Assembly: GCA_963697675.1 (NCBI GenBank)
Contig: CAVOOW010000003.1
Span: 62,001 to 126,000 of the forward strand
Length of the DNA stretch: 64,000 bases
Direction: 5' to 3'
Source of the DNA: CAVOOW01 sp963697675
Lineage (GTDB): Bacteria; Actinomycetota; Actinomycetes; JACCUZ01
Below the pieces are notes generated by a model that was not told the origin of the DNA, did no database searches, and saw only the letters and a program-made list of their open reading frames with translations. Positions 53,452 to 61,587 of this stretch are shown here, one piece after another. The position numbers and the translations under genes are program-made. Each line of letters starts with the position of its first letter. The first letter of the stretch is position 1.

Positions 53452-54320
53452 CGACCGTCGATGCGACCCCAGTGTCCGGCCCGCAACGCCTGGCGATCGT
53501 GCACAACACCGGCTTCAGCTATCCGGCCGAGGCGGTCGCGTCGTACAACGAGGCGCGCATGACACCCCTGACCACGCCGGTGCAGACGGTGCTCGACGCG
53601 CGCATCGAGGTAGAGCCTGCCGCTGCTACCTATCGCTACTGGGACTACTGGGGCACCCTCGTCACCGCGTTCGACCTACGCGTGCCACATCGCCGGCTCA
53701 CGGTGACGGCGCGGTCCGTTGTCGAGACCCTGGCGTACGTCGACGACGGTGCCGCAGTCGGTTGGGAGGAGCTGCGACATCCGCTGGCTCTCGACCGGTT
53801 CGCCGAGCTGCTCGCGCCACGGTCGCGCACCGAGCCCGGTGAGGAGGCGCTCGCCGCCGCGCGTTCGATAGCGGCCGACCTGCCCCCACGTGAGGTCGGC
53901 GCGGCGGTGGCCAGCTGGTTGTCAGAGGTCATGGAGTACGTGCCGGGTGCGACCGGTGTGCACACCCGCGCCTCGCAGGCCTGGGAGGTGCGCAAGGGCG
54001 TCTGCCAGGACTTCGCGCACATCGCGGTCGGCGTGCTGCGGGCGATCGGCGTTCCGGCCCGCTATGTGTCCGGCTATCTGCTGCCTCGCGCCGACGCGCC
54101 CGTCGGCGAGAGCGTCGCGGGGGAGAGCCACGCCTGGATCGAGTGGTGGGCCGGGTCGTGGCGGGCGTGGGACCCGACGAACGGGCGCGTGGTGGGGCCG
54201 GAGCACGTGGTCGTCGCGCGCGGTCGCGACTACGACGACGTGCCGCCGCTGAAGGGCATCTACTCCGGACCGTCCGGTGGCGAGCTGTTCGTCGGCGTCG
54301 AGTTCACCCGCCTCGCCTGA
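53448..54320 (+). CDS. Transglutaminase-like protease of the ATP-grasp cluster
   Basis: A 290-residue protein with an N-terminal beta domain (AIVHNTGFSYPAEAVASYNE, RMTPLTTPVQTVLDA) and a transglutaminase-like core. The triad is visible: Cys in VRKGVCQDFAHIAVGVLRAI, His in GESHAWIEWWAG and Asp in AWDPTNGRVV. Family members are thought to act as peptidases or amidases on the product of the partner ATP-grasp enzyme. The GTG at 53448 overlaps the alpha-E stop (GTGA), with GGAGG upstream. It is the last gene of the operon; a repeat array follows. Confidence 0.9.
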   Translation: MTTVDATPVSGPQRLAIVHNTGFSYPAEAVASYNEARMTPLTTPVQTVLDARIEVEPAAATYRYWDYWGTLVTAFDLRVPHRRLTVTARSVVETLAYVDDGAAVGWEELRHPLALDRFAELLAPRSRTEPGEEALAAARSIAADLPPREVGAAVASWLSEVMEYVPGATGVHTRASQAWEVRKGVCQDFAHIAVGVLRAIGVPARYVSGYLLPRADAPVGESVAGESHAWIEWWAGSWRAWDPTNGRVVGPEHVVVARGRDYDDVPPLKGIYSGPSGGELFVGVEFTRLA

Positions 54321-54336
54321 CCTGCCCTTCAGACCG

Positions 54337-54514
54337 AAGTCGATCATGCAGTAACCGACATTGCGTGGATTGCTGCAGGTCAACGGCCCGGAAACTCAAG
54401 TCGATCATGCAGTAACCGACAGAAGCCCATGACGGTTACTGCATGATCGATTCGCATTCTTGAGGCGCTGACCTGCGACGATGCGGCTCGTGTAGGTAAC
54501 TGCATGATCGACTT
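54337..54514. repeat. TGCATGATCGA composite array E (4 cores)
   Basis: Reverse cores at 54337-54353 and 54398-54414 (61 bp apart), then forward cores at 54437-54452 and 54500-54514. It matches array D almost base for base from the inverted pair onward (GACGGTTACTGCATGATCGA, TTCGCATTCTTGAGGCGCTG, ACCTGCGACGATGCGGCTCG) but has one tandem unit fewer. It abuts the stop of the LLM gene. Confidence 0.93.
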
Positions 54515-55447
54515 CTAGAGGTGGGGGGCGACCTGGTCGGCGACCAGGCGGAGGTGGTCGAGGTCGGTGAGGTCGAGCACCTGGAGATAGACGCGGGTCG
54601 CGCCGAGCTCGCGGAAGGCGCCGATCTTGTCGATGACCTCATCGACGCTGCCACCCAGACCTCGGGTCCGCAGTGCGTCAGCGTCCCCACCCGCCGCAGC
54701 CGCGCGACGTCGTACCTCTGACTCGTCGGCACCCACGGCCAGCGTCTGCGCGGCGGAGAAGACCAGCGTCGCAGGGTCTCGACCGGCGCGCTCGCACGCG
54801 GCCCGCGTCCGGTCGAACGCCGCGGCGGTGACGTCGAGCGCCCGGAACGGCACGTTGTACTCCGCGGCGAACCGCGCGGCCAGCTCGGGCGTGCGGCGCG
54901 CTCCCGTGCCGCCGATGATGACCGGCGGGTGCGGCCGCTGCACCGGCTTCGGCAGGGCCGGGCTGTCGGTCAGCGTGTAATGGGACCCGAGGTGGGAGAA
55001 GGTCGAGCCAACCGGCGTCGACCACAGGCCGGTGATGATCGCGAGCTGTTCCTCGAGCCTGTCGAACCGCTCGCCGACGGGCGGGAACGGGATGCCGTAG
55101 GACTCGTGCTCCTGCGCGTGCCAGCCGGCGCCGAGCCCGAGCTCGACGCGCCCGCCGCTCATGGCGTCGACCGTGGCCACGGTGATCGCCAGCACGCCAG
55201 GCAGGCGGAACGTCGCCGACGAGACCATCGTGCCGAGCCGGATGCGGCTGGTGTCGCGTGCCAGCCCGGCGAGCGTGGCCCATGCTTCGGTCGAGCCCGG
55301 GCCGTGGCCGCCGTCCTCGTCGGTGCGCTGGAAGTGGTCGGACCGGAAGAAGGCGTCGAACCCGAGTCGCTCCGCTTCCAGCGCGACCGCGAGCAGGTCG
55401 TCGTACGTCGCGCCCTGTTGGGGCTCGGTCATGATCCGCAGCTGCAT
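54515..55447 (-). CDS. F420-dependent LLM-class oxidoreductase
   Basis: A 310-residue luciferase-like monooxygenase family protein: MQLRIMTEPQQGATYDDLLA, LGFDAFFRSDHFQRTDEDGG, SGGRVELGLGAGWHAQEHES, YGIPFPPVGERFDRLEEQLA, PPVIIGGTGARRTPELAARF. These match the actinobacterial F420-dependent LLM group (TIGR03560-like). The cofactor is inferred from family; the substrate is unknown. Full length. The ATG at 55447 is about 110 nt from the divergent phosphatase gene. Confidence 0.9.
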   Translation of the reverse strand: MQLRIMTEPQQGATYDDLLAVALEAERLGFDAFFRSDHFQRTDEDGGHGPGSTEAWATLAGLARDTSRIRLGTMVSSATFRLPGVLAITVATVDAMSGGRVELGLGAGWHAQEHESYGIPFPPVGERFDRLEEQLAIITGLWSTPVGSTFSHLGSHYTLTDSPALPKPVQRPHPPVIIGGTGARRTPELAARFAAEYNVPFRALDVTAAAFDRTRAACERAGRDPATLVFSAAQTLAVGADESEVRRRAAAAGGDADALRTRGLGGSVDEVIDKIGAFRELGATRVYLQVLDLTDLDHLRLVADQVAPHL

Positions 55448-55558
55448 GGGCCGACTTTACGAGGTACCAGGACCAGTCCCATTTGTCCGTATTGACCCTG
55501 GGCGGCTCCATGGTGTGTGCTGCGCGGTGGCCCTGCCCCAGAACCGGAGGTTCCATCC

Positions 55559-56404
55559 ATGACGCAGCACTCTCTCCGCACCACCAGACTGTCGCCGCTG
55601 GCGGTGCTCGTCGCCCTGCTCGCCCTCGTCGCGCTGACGACATCTGGTGTCGCCGTCGCCAACAGCCGCCACCACGACGGCGCCGGACGCACGAGCGAAC
55701 CGACCAACCTCACGGACGCGAAGGACGATGTGCGCGCGTACTACGGCGACACCGTGGACGCGACGCAGCCCGCTGGCTACACGCACCAGGCGTCGCCGAC
55801 CAGCGACTACGCCAAGGCTGTGCACGGAGTCGAGCGCAGCGCGGCGAAGTACCTCTTCCGGCACCGTCACGCAGCCAACCGGGCGATCGTGCTCGACGTC
55901 GACGACACGTCGGTCCTGACCTACGAGTACGACGCGAACAACGACTTCGGCTACATCCCGTCGATCAACGCGACGTACGTCGCACACGGCTTCCCCGCCG
56001 TCTATGGCATGCCCGCACTGGTGAACTGGGCGCACAGCAAGGGGTACGCGGTGTTCTTCATCACCGGGCGTCCCGACACTCAGCACGCCGACACGGCTGC
56101 CAACCTGCAGGGGCGCGAGCTCGACGGCGAGAGCTATCCCTTCACGACCACCGGTTCACTCTCCCCGCAGGGCGACAGCCTGTTCACGAAGCCGGCCGAT
56201 CCCGCCACGCGGCCGTACCTCGACTGCAACTCCGACGGTGTGCCCGCCTGCTCGACCGTCGAGTACAAGTCCGGGATGCGTGCCTACATCGAGTCGCAGG
56301 GCTACGACATCGTCGCGAACTTCGGCGACCAGTTCAGCGACCTGAACGGCGGCTCGGCAGACCGCGGCTTCAAGATCCCCAACCCGATGTACTTCCTGCC
56401 GTAA
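55559..56404 (+). CDS. Secreted HAD-family acid phosphatase
   Basis: A 281-residue protein with a signal peptide (LSPLAVLVALLALVALTTSG). The HAD core has motif I AIVLDVDDTSVLTYEY (DxDxT), motif II VFFITGRPD, a lysine in the EYKSGMRAYIESQGYDIV region and motif IV VANFGDQFSDL. This resembles class B/IIIB secreted acid phosphatases. It should release phosphate from organic phosphates outside the cell. GGAGG lies 10 nt before the ATG. A long hairpin lies 16 nt past the stop. Confidence 0.88.
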   Translation: MTQHSLRTTRLSPLAVLVALLALVALTTSGVAVANSRHHDGAGRTSEPTNLTDAKDDVRAYYGDTVDATQPAGYTHQASPTSDYAKAVHGVERSAAKYLFRHRHAANRAIVLDVDDTSVLTYEYDANNDFGYIPSINATYVAHGFPAVYGMPALVNWAHSKGYAVFFITGRPDTQHADTAANLQGRELDGESYPFTTTGSLSPQGDSLFTKPADPATRPYLDCNSDGVPACSTVEYKSGMRAYIESQGYDIVANFGDQFSDLNGGSADRGFKIPNPMYFLP

Positions 56405-56420
56405 GCACCAACCGCCTTCA

Positions 56421-56485
56421 AGATCGCTACGGCCGTGCTCAGATTCCGCATCCATGGCGAATCTGTGCACGGCCGGAGCGATCTA
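56421..56485. repeat. 65-bp inverted repeat after the phosphatase gene
   Basis: AGATCGCT-a-CGGCCGTGCTCAGATT (56421-56445) pairs with AATCTGTGCACGGCCG-g-AGCGATCT (56461-56485); only one position in each long arm and one bulge differ. The 15-nt centre contains CCATGG. Probable terminator and a further member of the long-hairpin elements at gene ends in this window. Confidence 0.75.
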
Positions 56486-56514
56486 TGTCGATTGAGGGTC
56501 CGCTGTTGCCAAGC

Positions 56515-56558
56515 GTGCGCGATTCGCCGTGGTCATGACCCCTGTGAATCGCGCATGC
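56515..56558. repeat. 44-bp hairpin element, diverged copy (GCGCGATTC family)
   Basis: CGTGCGCGATTCGCCGTGGT, then CATG, then GACCCCTGTGAATCGCGCAT and G: exactly the length and layout of the perfect element at 36421-36464, with several mismatches in the inner stem. Confidence 0.75.
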
Positions 56559-56654
56559 TGCCGGCCAGACCCAAGGGGGACGGACGCCGACCGATTGGCC
56601 ATGTCTGCCGCGGCTAGGGTACGCGCGCTGCTCGCGGTGGCGCGGTGTCGGTTG

Positions 56655-56731
56655 CTGCATGATCGATTTGGAAAGTTGGGGCGCTGACCTGCAGCGATGC
56701 CGGTGCGCGTCGGTTACTGCATGATCGACTT
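56655..56731 (+). repeat. TGCATGATCGA repeat cluster F (2 cores)
   Basis: Forward cores CTGCATGATCGATTT (56655-56669) and CTGCATGATCGACTT (56717-56731), 62 bp apart, with the spacer motif GGCGCTGACCTGCAGCGATG between them. It lies between the convergent phosphatase and phosphoglucomutase genes. Confidence 0.88.
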
Positions 56732-56770
56732 TGAAGGGTTGTTGTTGTGGGTGGCCGGCGCGGGCGCAGG

Positions 56771-58417
56771 TCAGCCCTTCAGCGCGGCTGACACGACTTC
56801 GCGCGCCTCGGCCTGGATCTGCGCGAGGTGCTCGGCGCCACGGAAGCTCTCCGCGTAGATCTTGTACACGTCCTCGGTGCCCGAGGGCCGCGCCGCGAAC
56901 CATCCCGACTCGGTGGTCACCTTCAGCCCGCCCAGCGCAGCCCCATTGCCGGGCGCAGTGGTCAGCTTGTCGATGACGGCCTCACCGGCGAGCTCGGTGG
57001 CCGTCACCTGGTCGGGGGACAGGGCGGCGAGCACGGCCTTCTCCTCGCGGGTGGCCGGCGCATCGACGCGTGCGTACGAAGGATCGCCGAAGCGCTCGGT
57101 CAGCGCGCGATAGTGCTCGCTCGGCGAGGATCCCGTCACCGCGAGGATCTCCGAGGCCAGCAGGCACAGCAGCAGGCCGTCCTTGTCGGTGGTCCACACC
57201 CGGCCGTCGCGGCGCAGGAACGACGCACCCGCCGACTCCTCCCCGCCGAAGCCGATGGATCCGTCGAGCAGTCCCGGCACGAACCACTTGAAGCCCACGG
57301 GCACCTCGACGAGCCGCCGGCCGAGCGAGGCCGCGACGCGGTCGATCATGCTGGAGCTCACCAGCGTCTTGCCGACGGCGGCGCCGGCCGGCCACCCGTC
57401 CCGGCGGGAGAAGAGGTAGTCGATGGCGACGGCCAGGTAGTGGTTCGGGTTGAGCAGTCCGGCGTCGGGCGTCACGATGCCGTGCCGGTCGGCGTCGGCG
57501 TCGTTGCCCGTGGCGATCTGGAACTCCGAACGCCGCTCGATGAGCGAGGCCATCGCATCGGGCGACGAGCAGTCCATGCGGATCTTGCCGTCCCAGTCGA
57601 GGGTCATGAACCGCCATGTCGGGTCGACCAGGGGGTTGACGACGGTCAGGTCCAGCTTGTGATGGTCGGCGATCTCCCCCCAGTAGTCGACGCTCGCGCC
57701 GCCCAGCGGGTCCGCGCCGATGCGCACACCGGCGGCACGGATCGCGTCGATGTCGATGGCGGAGGGCAGGTCCTCGACGTAGGTCCCCAGGAAGTCATAG
57801 GTCGACGTGGTGCCAGCAGCCCGCGCCTGCGCCAGCGGCTGTCGCCGTACGTCGCGCAGCCCAGCCCTGAGGATGTCGTTGGCGCGTTGCTGCACCCAGC
57901 CGGTGATGTCGCTGCCCGCGGGACCGCCGTCGGGCGGGTTGTACTTGAAGCCGCCGTCGCGCGGCGGGTTGTGCGACGGGGTGACCACGACACCGTCCGC
58001 GCGGTCGCGACCGGAGCGGGTCTCGTTGTGCCGGAGCACCGCGTGCGACAGCGAGGGCGTGGGGGTGTAGCGGTCGCGGCTGTCGACGAGCACCGTCACG
58101 TCGTTGGCGGCGAAGACCTCGAGCGCGGTGGCCCACGCCGGCTCGGAGAGCGCGTGGGTGTCGCGGGCAAGGAACAGCGGGCCGGCGATGCCGGCGCCGG
58201 CGCGGTATTCGCAGATCGCCTGGCTGGTGGCGGCGATGTGGTCGTCGTTGAACGCGACGTCGAGTGACGAGCCGCGGTGCCCGCTCGTGCCGAAGGCGAC
58301 CTGCTGGGCAGGGTCGTCGACATCGGGATGCTCGCTGTAATAGGCGGTCACCACGTGCGCGACATCGATGAGGTCCTGGGGGCCGGCCAGCTGTCCGGCA
58401 CGAGGGTGCTTGCTCAC
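56771..58417 (-). CDS. pgm: Phosphoglucomutase (alpha-D-glucose specific)
   Basis: A 548-residue enzyme: VAFGTSGHRGSSLDVAFNDD at the start, the catalytic phosphoserine loop VVVTPSHNPPRDGGFKYN, the metal loop ATGNDADADRHGIV, the sugar loop GFGGEESAGASFL and the phosphate loop ARPSGTEDVYKIYAE. It interconverts glucose-1-phosphate and glucose-6-phosphate for glycogen, trehalose and cell-wall sugar synthesis. Full length and intact; it stands alone on this strand with a NagZ-like gene 54 nt upstream. Confidence 0.97.
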   Translation of the reverse strand: MSKHPRAGQLAGPQDLIDVAHVVTAYYSEHPDVDDPAQQVAFGTSGHRGSSLDVAFNDDHIAATSQAICEYRAGAGIAGPLFLARDTHALSEPAWATALEVFAANDVTVLVDSRDRYTPTPSLSHAVLRHNETRSGRDRADGVVVTPSHNPPRDGGFKYNPPDGGPAGSDITGWVQQRANDILRAGLRDVRRQPLAQARAAGTTSTYDFLGTYVEDLPSAIDIDAIRAAGVRIGADPLGGASVDYWGEIADHHKLDLTVVNPLVDPTWRFMTLDWDGKIRMDCSSPDAMASLIERRSEFQIATGNDADADRHGIVTPDAGLLNPNHYLAVAIDYLFSRRDGWPAGAAVGKTLVSSSMIDRVAASLGRRLVEVPVGFKWFVPGLLDGSIGFGGEESAGASFLRRDGRVWTTDKDGLLLCLLASEILAVTGSSPSEHYRALTERFGDPSYARVDAPATREEKAVLAALSPDQVTATELAGEAVIDKLTTAPGNGAALGGLKVTTESGWFAARPSGTEDVYKIYAESFRGAEHLAQIQAEAREVVSAALKG

Positions 58418-58471
58418 GATGGCTCCTGCTCGACGGTTGGGCGAACGTTGTTGCGAGGTCGTGGGCCGACG

Positions 58472-59716
58472 CTAGCGCGGGGCCAGGCCGTAGCTCGACT
58501 TGAGGGCGACGATGCGCCGCGTCGACGCGATGGCCTGGTCACGCGGCAGCGCCCCCGAGTCGATCGCGGCGCGGATCTTGGCGACGGCCTTGATCGGGTG
58601 TGCGCTGCAGACCAGTGCCCAGTCGGCACCGGCGCGCAGCGCGCGGACGGCCGCGCGCGCCGGTTTCAGGCCGAGCGAATGGGAGGCAGCCGCCATGTTG
58701 AGGGCGTCGGTGATGATGACCACGTCGGGGCCGGCCTTGACCCGCAGGTAGTGCAGGGCGCGCGGCGACTCGCTGGCCGGCAGCCCCGGATCGGTGAGAC
58801 CGCTCGACGTGAGGTGGCCCACCATCACGACCCGCGCGCCGCGCGCGAGCTCGGTGTTGAACGGCCGCATGTCGCGACGCTCGAGGGTCGCCAGGGGTGG
58901 CACCGACGCGGGACCCGTGTGGGAGTTGGTCGCCGATCCGTGACCGGGCCAGTGCTTGAGCACGGTCGCGACGTTGGAGTCGTTCATGCCGAGCCGCCAG
59001 GCCCGCGCCATCGTCGCGACCCGGTCGGGGTCGCGTGAGAAGGCCCGGTGCAGCGAGGCGATGTAGGCCCCCTTGACCTTCAGGTCGGCCACCGGAGCGA
59101 GGTCCATCTGGACACCGAGGGCGCGCATCCGCGCCCCGTACTTCTTCGCGGTCGTGCGCACGTGGTGCTTGTGCCACCCGCCCATGGTCTTGGCCGACGG
59201 CAACGGGTAGATCTTCGAGCGCAGCCGCTGCACCTCGCCGCCCTCCTCGTCGCTCATCACGAACGGTGCGAGGCTGTGCGGCGCCGCGCGGCGGGCCTTG
59301 CCGAGTCGCTTCTTGAGGTGCCGGTCGGGGTGCGAGCCGATCAGCGTGATGCCGCCGATGCCGGCCCGCGCCTGCTTTCTGGCCCGGCGCACGTCATTGA
59401 CGTCCACGCAGGAGACGGTGAGCCCGGCGGCGAGCGCGGCGTTCGACCAGGTGGACGGGTCATGGACGTCGTACGGAGCCAGTCCCGCGCTCGGCACCGA
59501 CTGCGGGGGCACGGTCCCGAAACGTGTGTCTGCAGCCAGACCCACCTGTGCCTGAAGGAGGGACACCTGTTGGACAGAGACCTCGGCCCGCGGCGGCTGA
59601 TCCGGCCGTTGCGGGGCCTGCGGCTCCGGGCCGGCCGAGACCGTGCCCAGCAGCAGGGCCAACAGCCCGATCCCCGCCGCGTGAGCGGACGAGGACCGGG
59701 TCAGCCAAGGAAGCAC
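58472..59716 (-). CDS. Exported GH3 family protein (NagZ-like)
   Basis: About 414 residues. A signal segment (VLPWLTRSSSAHAAGIGLLA) precedes a single GH3 barrel: LAPFVMSDEEGGEVQRLRSK, MRALGVQMDLAPVADLKVKG, VLKHWPGHGSATNSHTG (the NagZ-type KH(F/W)PGHG loop with the catalytic His), and VVIITDALNMAAASHSLG with the nucleophile Asp. It should remove beta-N-acetylglucosamine or glucose from cell-wall fragments or glycans. GTG at 59716 is chosen because it begins the signal peptide and lies just after the DEAD-box stop; longer frames overlap that gene. Confidence 0.83.
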   Translation of the reverse strand: MLPWLTRSSSAHAAGIGLLALLLGTVSAGPEPQAPQRPDQPPRAEVSVQQVSLLQAQVGLAADTRFGTVPPQSVPSAGLAPYDVHDPSTWSNAALAAGLTVSCVDVNDVRRARKQARAGIGGITLIGSHPDRHLKKRLGKARRAAPHSLAPFVMSDEEGGEVQRLRSKIYPLPSAKTMGGWHKHHVRTTAKKYGARMRALGVQMDLAPVADLKVKGAYIASLHRAFSRDPDRVATMARAWRLGMNDSNVATVLKHWPGHGSATNSHTGPASVPPLATLERRDMRPFNTELARGARVVMVGHLTSSGLTDPGLPASESPRALHYLRVKAGPDVVIITDALNMAAASHSLGLKPARAAVRALRAGADWALVCSAHPIKAVAKIRAAIDSGALPRDQAIASTRRIVALKSSYGLAPR

Positions 59717-59726
59717 AGGCAGCAGG

Positions 59727-61268
59727 TTATGCGGCCCGACGCCCGTAGGGGCGGGACCCGCCGCTTCCATTTCGGTTGCCACTGCCCGGCGGGCGGCGGG
59801 GTCCGCCACGTCGCGGCCCGCGGTTGCCCTCGTAGCGGCCCTCGCTGGGGGACGTGGAGCGACCGGCCGGCGCGGGTCCGACGACGATCGCCTCACCCGA
59901 CTCGGCGAGCTCGCGGACGATCTCGGAGCCGGTCGCGGCCTCGATCGTCTGGATGTCGACGCCTGCCCGGCCGAACATGTTCCGGGCTTCCCGGACCTGG
60001 TCGCGGGTCAGCATCGAGACGACGACGCCTGATGCGCCGGCGCGGGCCGTGCGGCCCGAACGGTGCAGGTAGTCCTTGTGGTCGTTGGGCGGATCGACGT
60101 GCACCACCAGGTCGACATCGGTGATGTGGATGCCCCGTGCCGCGACGTCCGTGGCGACGAGCAGGCGCACCTGGCCCCGGGCGAAGGTGTCGAGCGCCTT
60201 CTGCCGTGCGGCCTGGGTGCGGTTGCCGTGGATGGCGAGGGCCTCGATGCCCAGGCGGCTGAACTGCTTCACCAGCCGGTCAGCACCGTGCTTGGTGCGC
60301 ACGAACATCAGGGTCCGGGCCGGCCGTTGCGCGATCTCGGCGAGCACGTTGACCTTGTCCTCGGAGCGCACGACGAGCGCGCGGTGCTCCATGGTGTCGA
60401 TCAGCGCGTCCGCCGAGGCGACTGCGCGGGCGACGGGGTCGACGAGATAGTCGCGGACGACCCGGCCGACGGCACCGTCGAGGGTCGCCGAGAACAACAT
60501 CCGCTGACCGCCGCTCGGGGTCATGTCGAGCAGCTTGGTGACGTCGGGCAGGAAGCCCATGTCGGCCATGTGGTCGGCCTCGTCGAGGACCGTGATCTCG
60601 ATGTCGGACAGCGTGCAGGCGCGCCGCTCGATCAGGTCGAGCAAGCGGCCCGGTGTCGCCACGATGATGTCGACGCCGCGGGCGAGAGTCTGGATCTGGC
60701 GACCCAGGGGTGCGCCACCGAAGACGGCGACGGTCTTGACTCCGACCGCGTGGCCGAGCGGCTCGAGCGCCTCACGGACCTGCACCGCGAGCTCGCGGGT
60801 CGGGACCAGGATCAGGGCGCGCGGTGCTGTCGGGCGGGACGTCTTGCCCGACAGGCGGGTGAGCATGGGCAGGCCGAAGCCGAGCGTCTTGCCCGAGCCG
60901 GTCTGCGCCCGGCCGATGACGTCGCGACCCTCGAGGGCCGCCGGCAGGGTGGCTGCCTGGATGGGCATTGCGGTGCGGATGTCGCGACGCTCGAGAGCGG
61001 TCACGAGCGCCTGCGGCAGGCCGAGCTTGCCGAACGACGTCTCCGTCACGGGCGCGCCGGCCGCTGCCTCGGCGAACCAGGCCTCGAGCTGGCGGTCGGC
61101 CTCGCGGGTCGAGGACGCGCTCGGGGCGCGGTTGCGCCCCGAGGAGTTGCGGCTCGAGCTGCTCCGGTGGGAGCTGCTATGAGCCGCACCGCCGCGGTTG
61201 CCACCGGGTGACGAGTGGCTGGACGGGCGGGAAGAGGACGTGCGGGGACGTCGGGGGTTGGACGGCAT
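59727..61268 (-). CDS. DEAD-box RNA helicase
   Basis: A 513-residue helicase. The Q motif region is TSFGKLGLPQALVTALERRD; motif I RAQTGSGKTLGFGLP; Ia PTRELAVQV; II VLDEADHMADMGFLPDV; III MLFSATLDG; V VATDVAARGIHITDVDLVV; VI HRSGRTARAG. The N-terminus is Ser/Arg/Asn-rich and the C-terminus Gly/Arg-rich (GNRGPRRGGPRRPPGSGNRN), typical of RhlE/CsdA-like enzymes that unfold structured RNA in ribosome assembly or at low temperature. TAGGAG precedes the ATG; a long structured leader lies upstream. Confidence 0.94.
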   Translation of the reverse strand: MPSNPRRPRTSSSRPSSHSSPGGNRGGAAHSSSHRSSSSRNSSGRNRAPSASSTREADRQLEAWFAEAAAGAPVTETSFGKLGLPQALVTALERRDIRTAMPIQAATLPAALEGRDVIGRAQTGSGKTLGFGLPMLTRLSGKTSRPTAPRALILVPTRELAVQVREALEPLGHAVGVKTVAVFGGAPLGRQIQTLARGVDIIVATPGRLLDLIERRACTLSDIEITVLDEADHMADMGFLPDVTKLLDMTPSGGQRMLFSATLDGAVGRVVRDYLVDPVARAVASADALIDTMEHRALVVRSEDKVNVLAEIAQRPARTLMFVRTKHGADRLVKQFSRLGIEALAIHGNRTQAARQKALDTFARGQVRLLVATDVAARGIHITDVDLVVHVDPPNDHKDYLHRSGRTARAGASGVVVSMLTRDQVREARNMFGRAGVDIQTIEAATGSEIVRELAESGEAIVVGPAPAGRSTSPSEGRYEGNRGPRRGGPRRPPGSGNRNGSGGSRPYGRRAA

Positions 61269-61587
61269 TAAAGAACGTGGCTCCTACAGACTGAGGGCCG
61301 CGCATCGTGTGCGCCGCGCAGCGCGCGGCAGGGGCCTCGGTGTCGGAGAGACTCACGTGAACGACCTCGCGGGCAACTCGCCCGCGGGAGCGGTGGCGAC
61401 TGCCACCGGGTGATCTGACTCAAGGTTACCAGTCCCGCATGCCCGGTTCGACCACGCCGCGCAGTTTGCAGTGATTCTCCACATCTGCGCCAAAGGACCT
61501 CCTGACGCGTGACAGACTTCAGCCGCGTGGCGGGATCGAGCTCCGTGCCACCTCACAGCGGACAGGCGGACGGCGTGCGGGTGAGTC
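61269..61587. other. Intergenic leader between DEAD-box and SpoIIE-type genes
   Basis: About 320 nt with no coding frame I can support. Seen from the DEAD-box gene (reverse strand) there is a GC-rich leader with short hairpins (GGTGGC-agtc-GCCACC near 61393-61408, and GCCGCGC/GCGCGGC near 61300-61330). A TAACCT near 61423 could be its -10. Structured leaders are common for such helicases. The other side holds the promoter for the SpoIIE-type gene, not identified. Confidence 0.35.

Noticed and set aside
57345..57360. GATCATGCTGGAGCTC, similar to the repeat core
   Set aside because: It is coding sequence of phosphoglucomutase and differs from the core after CATGC.
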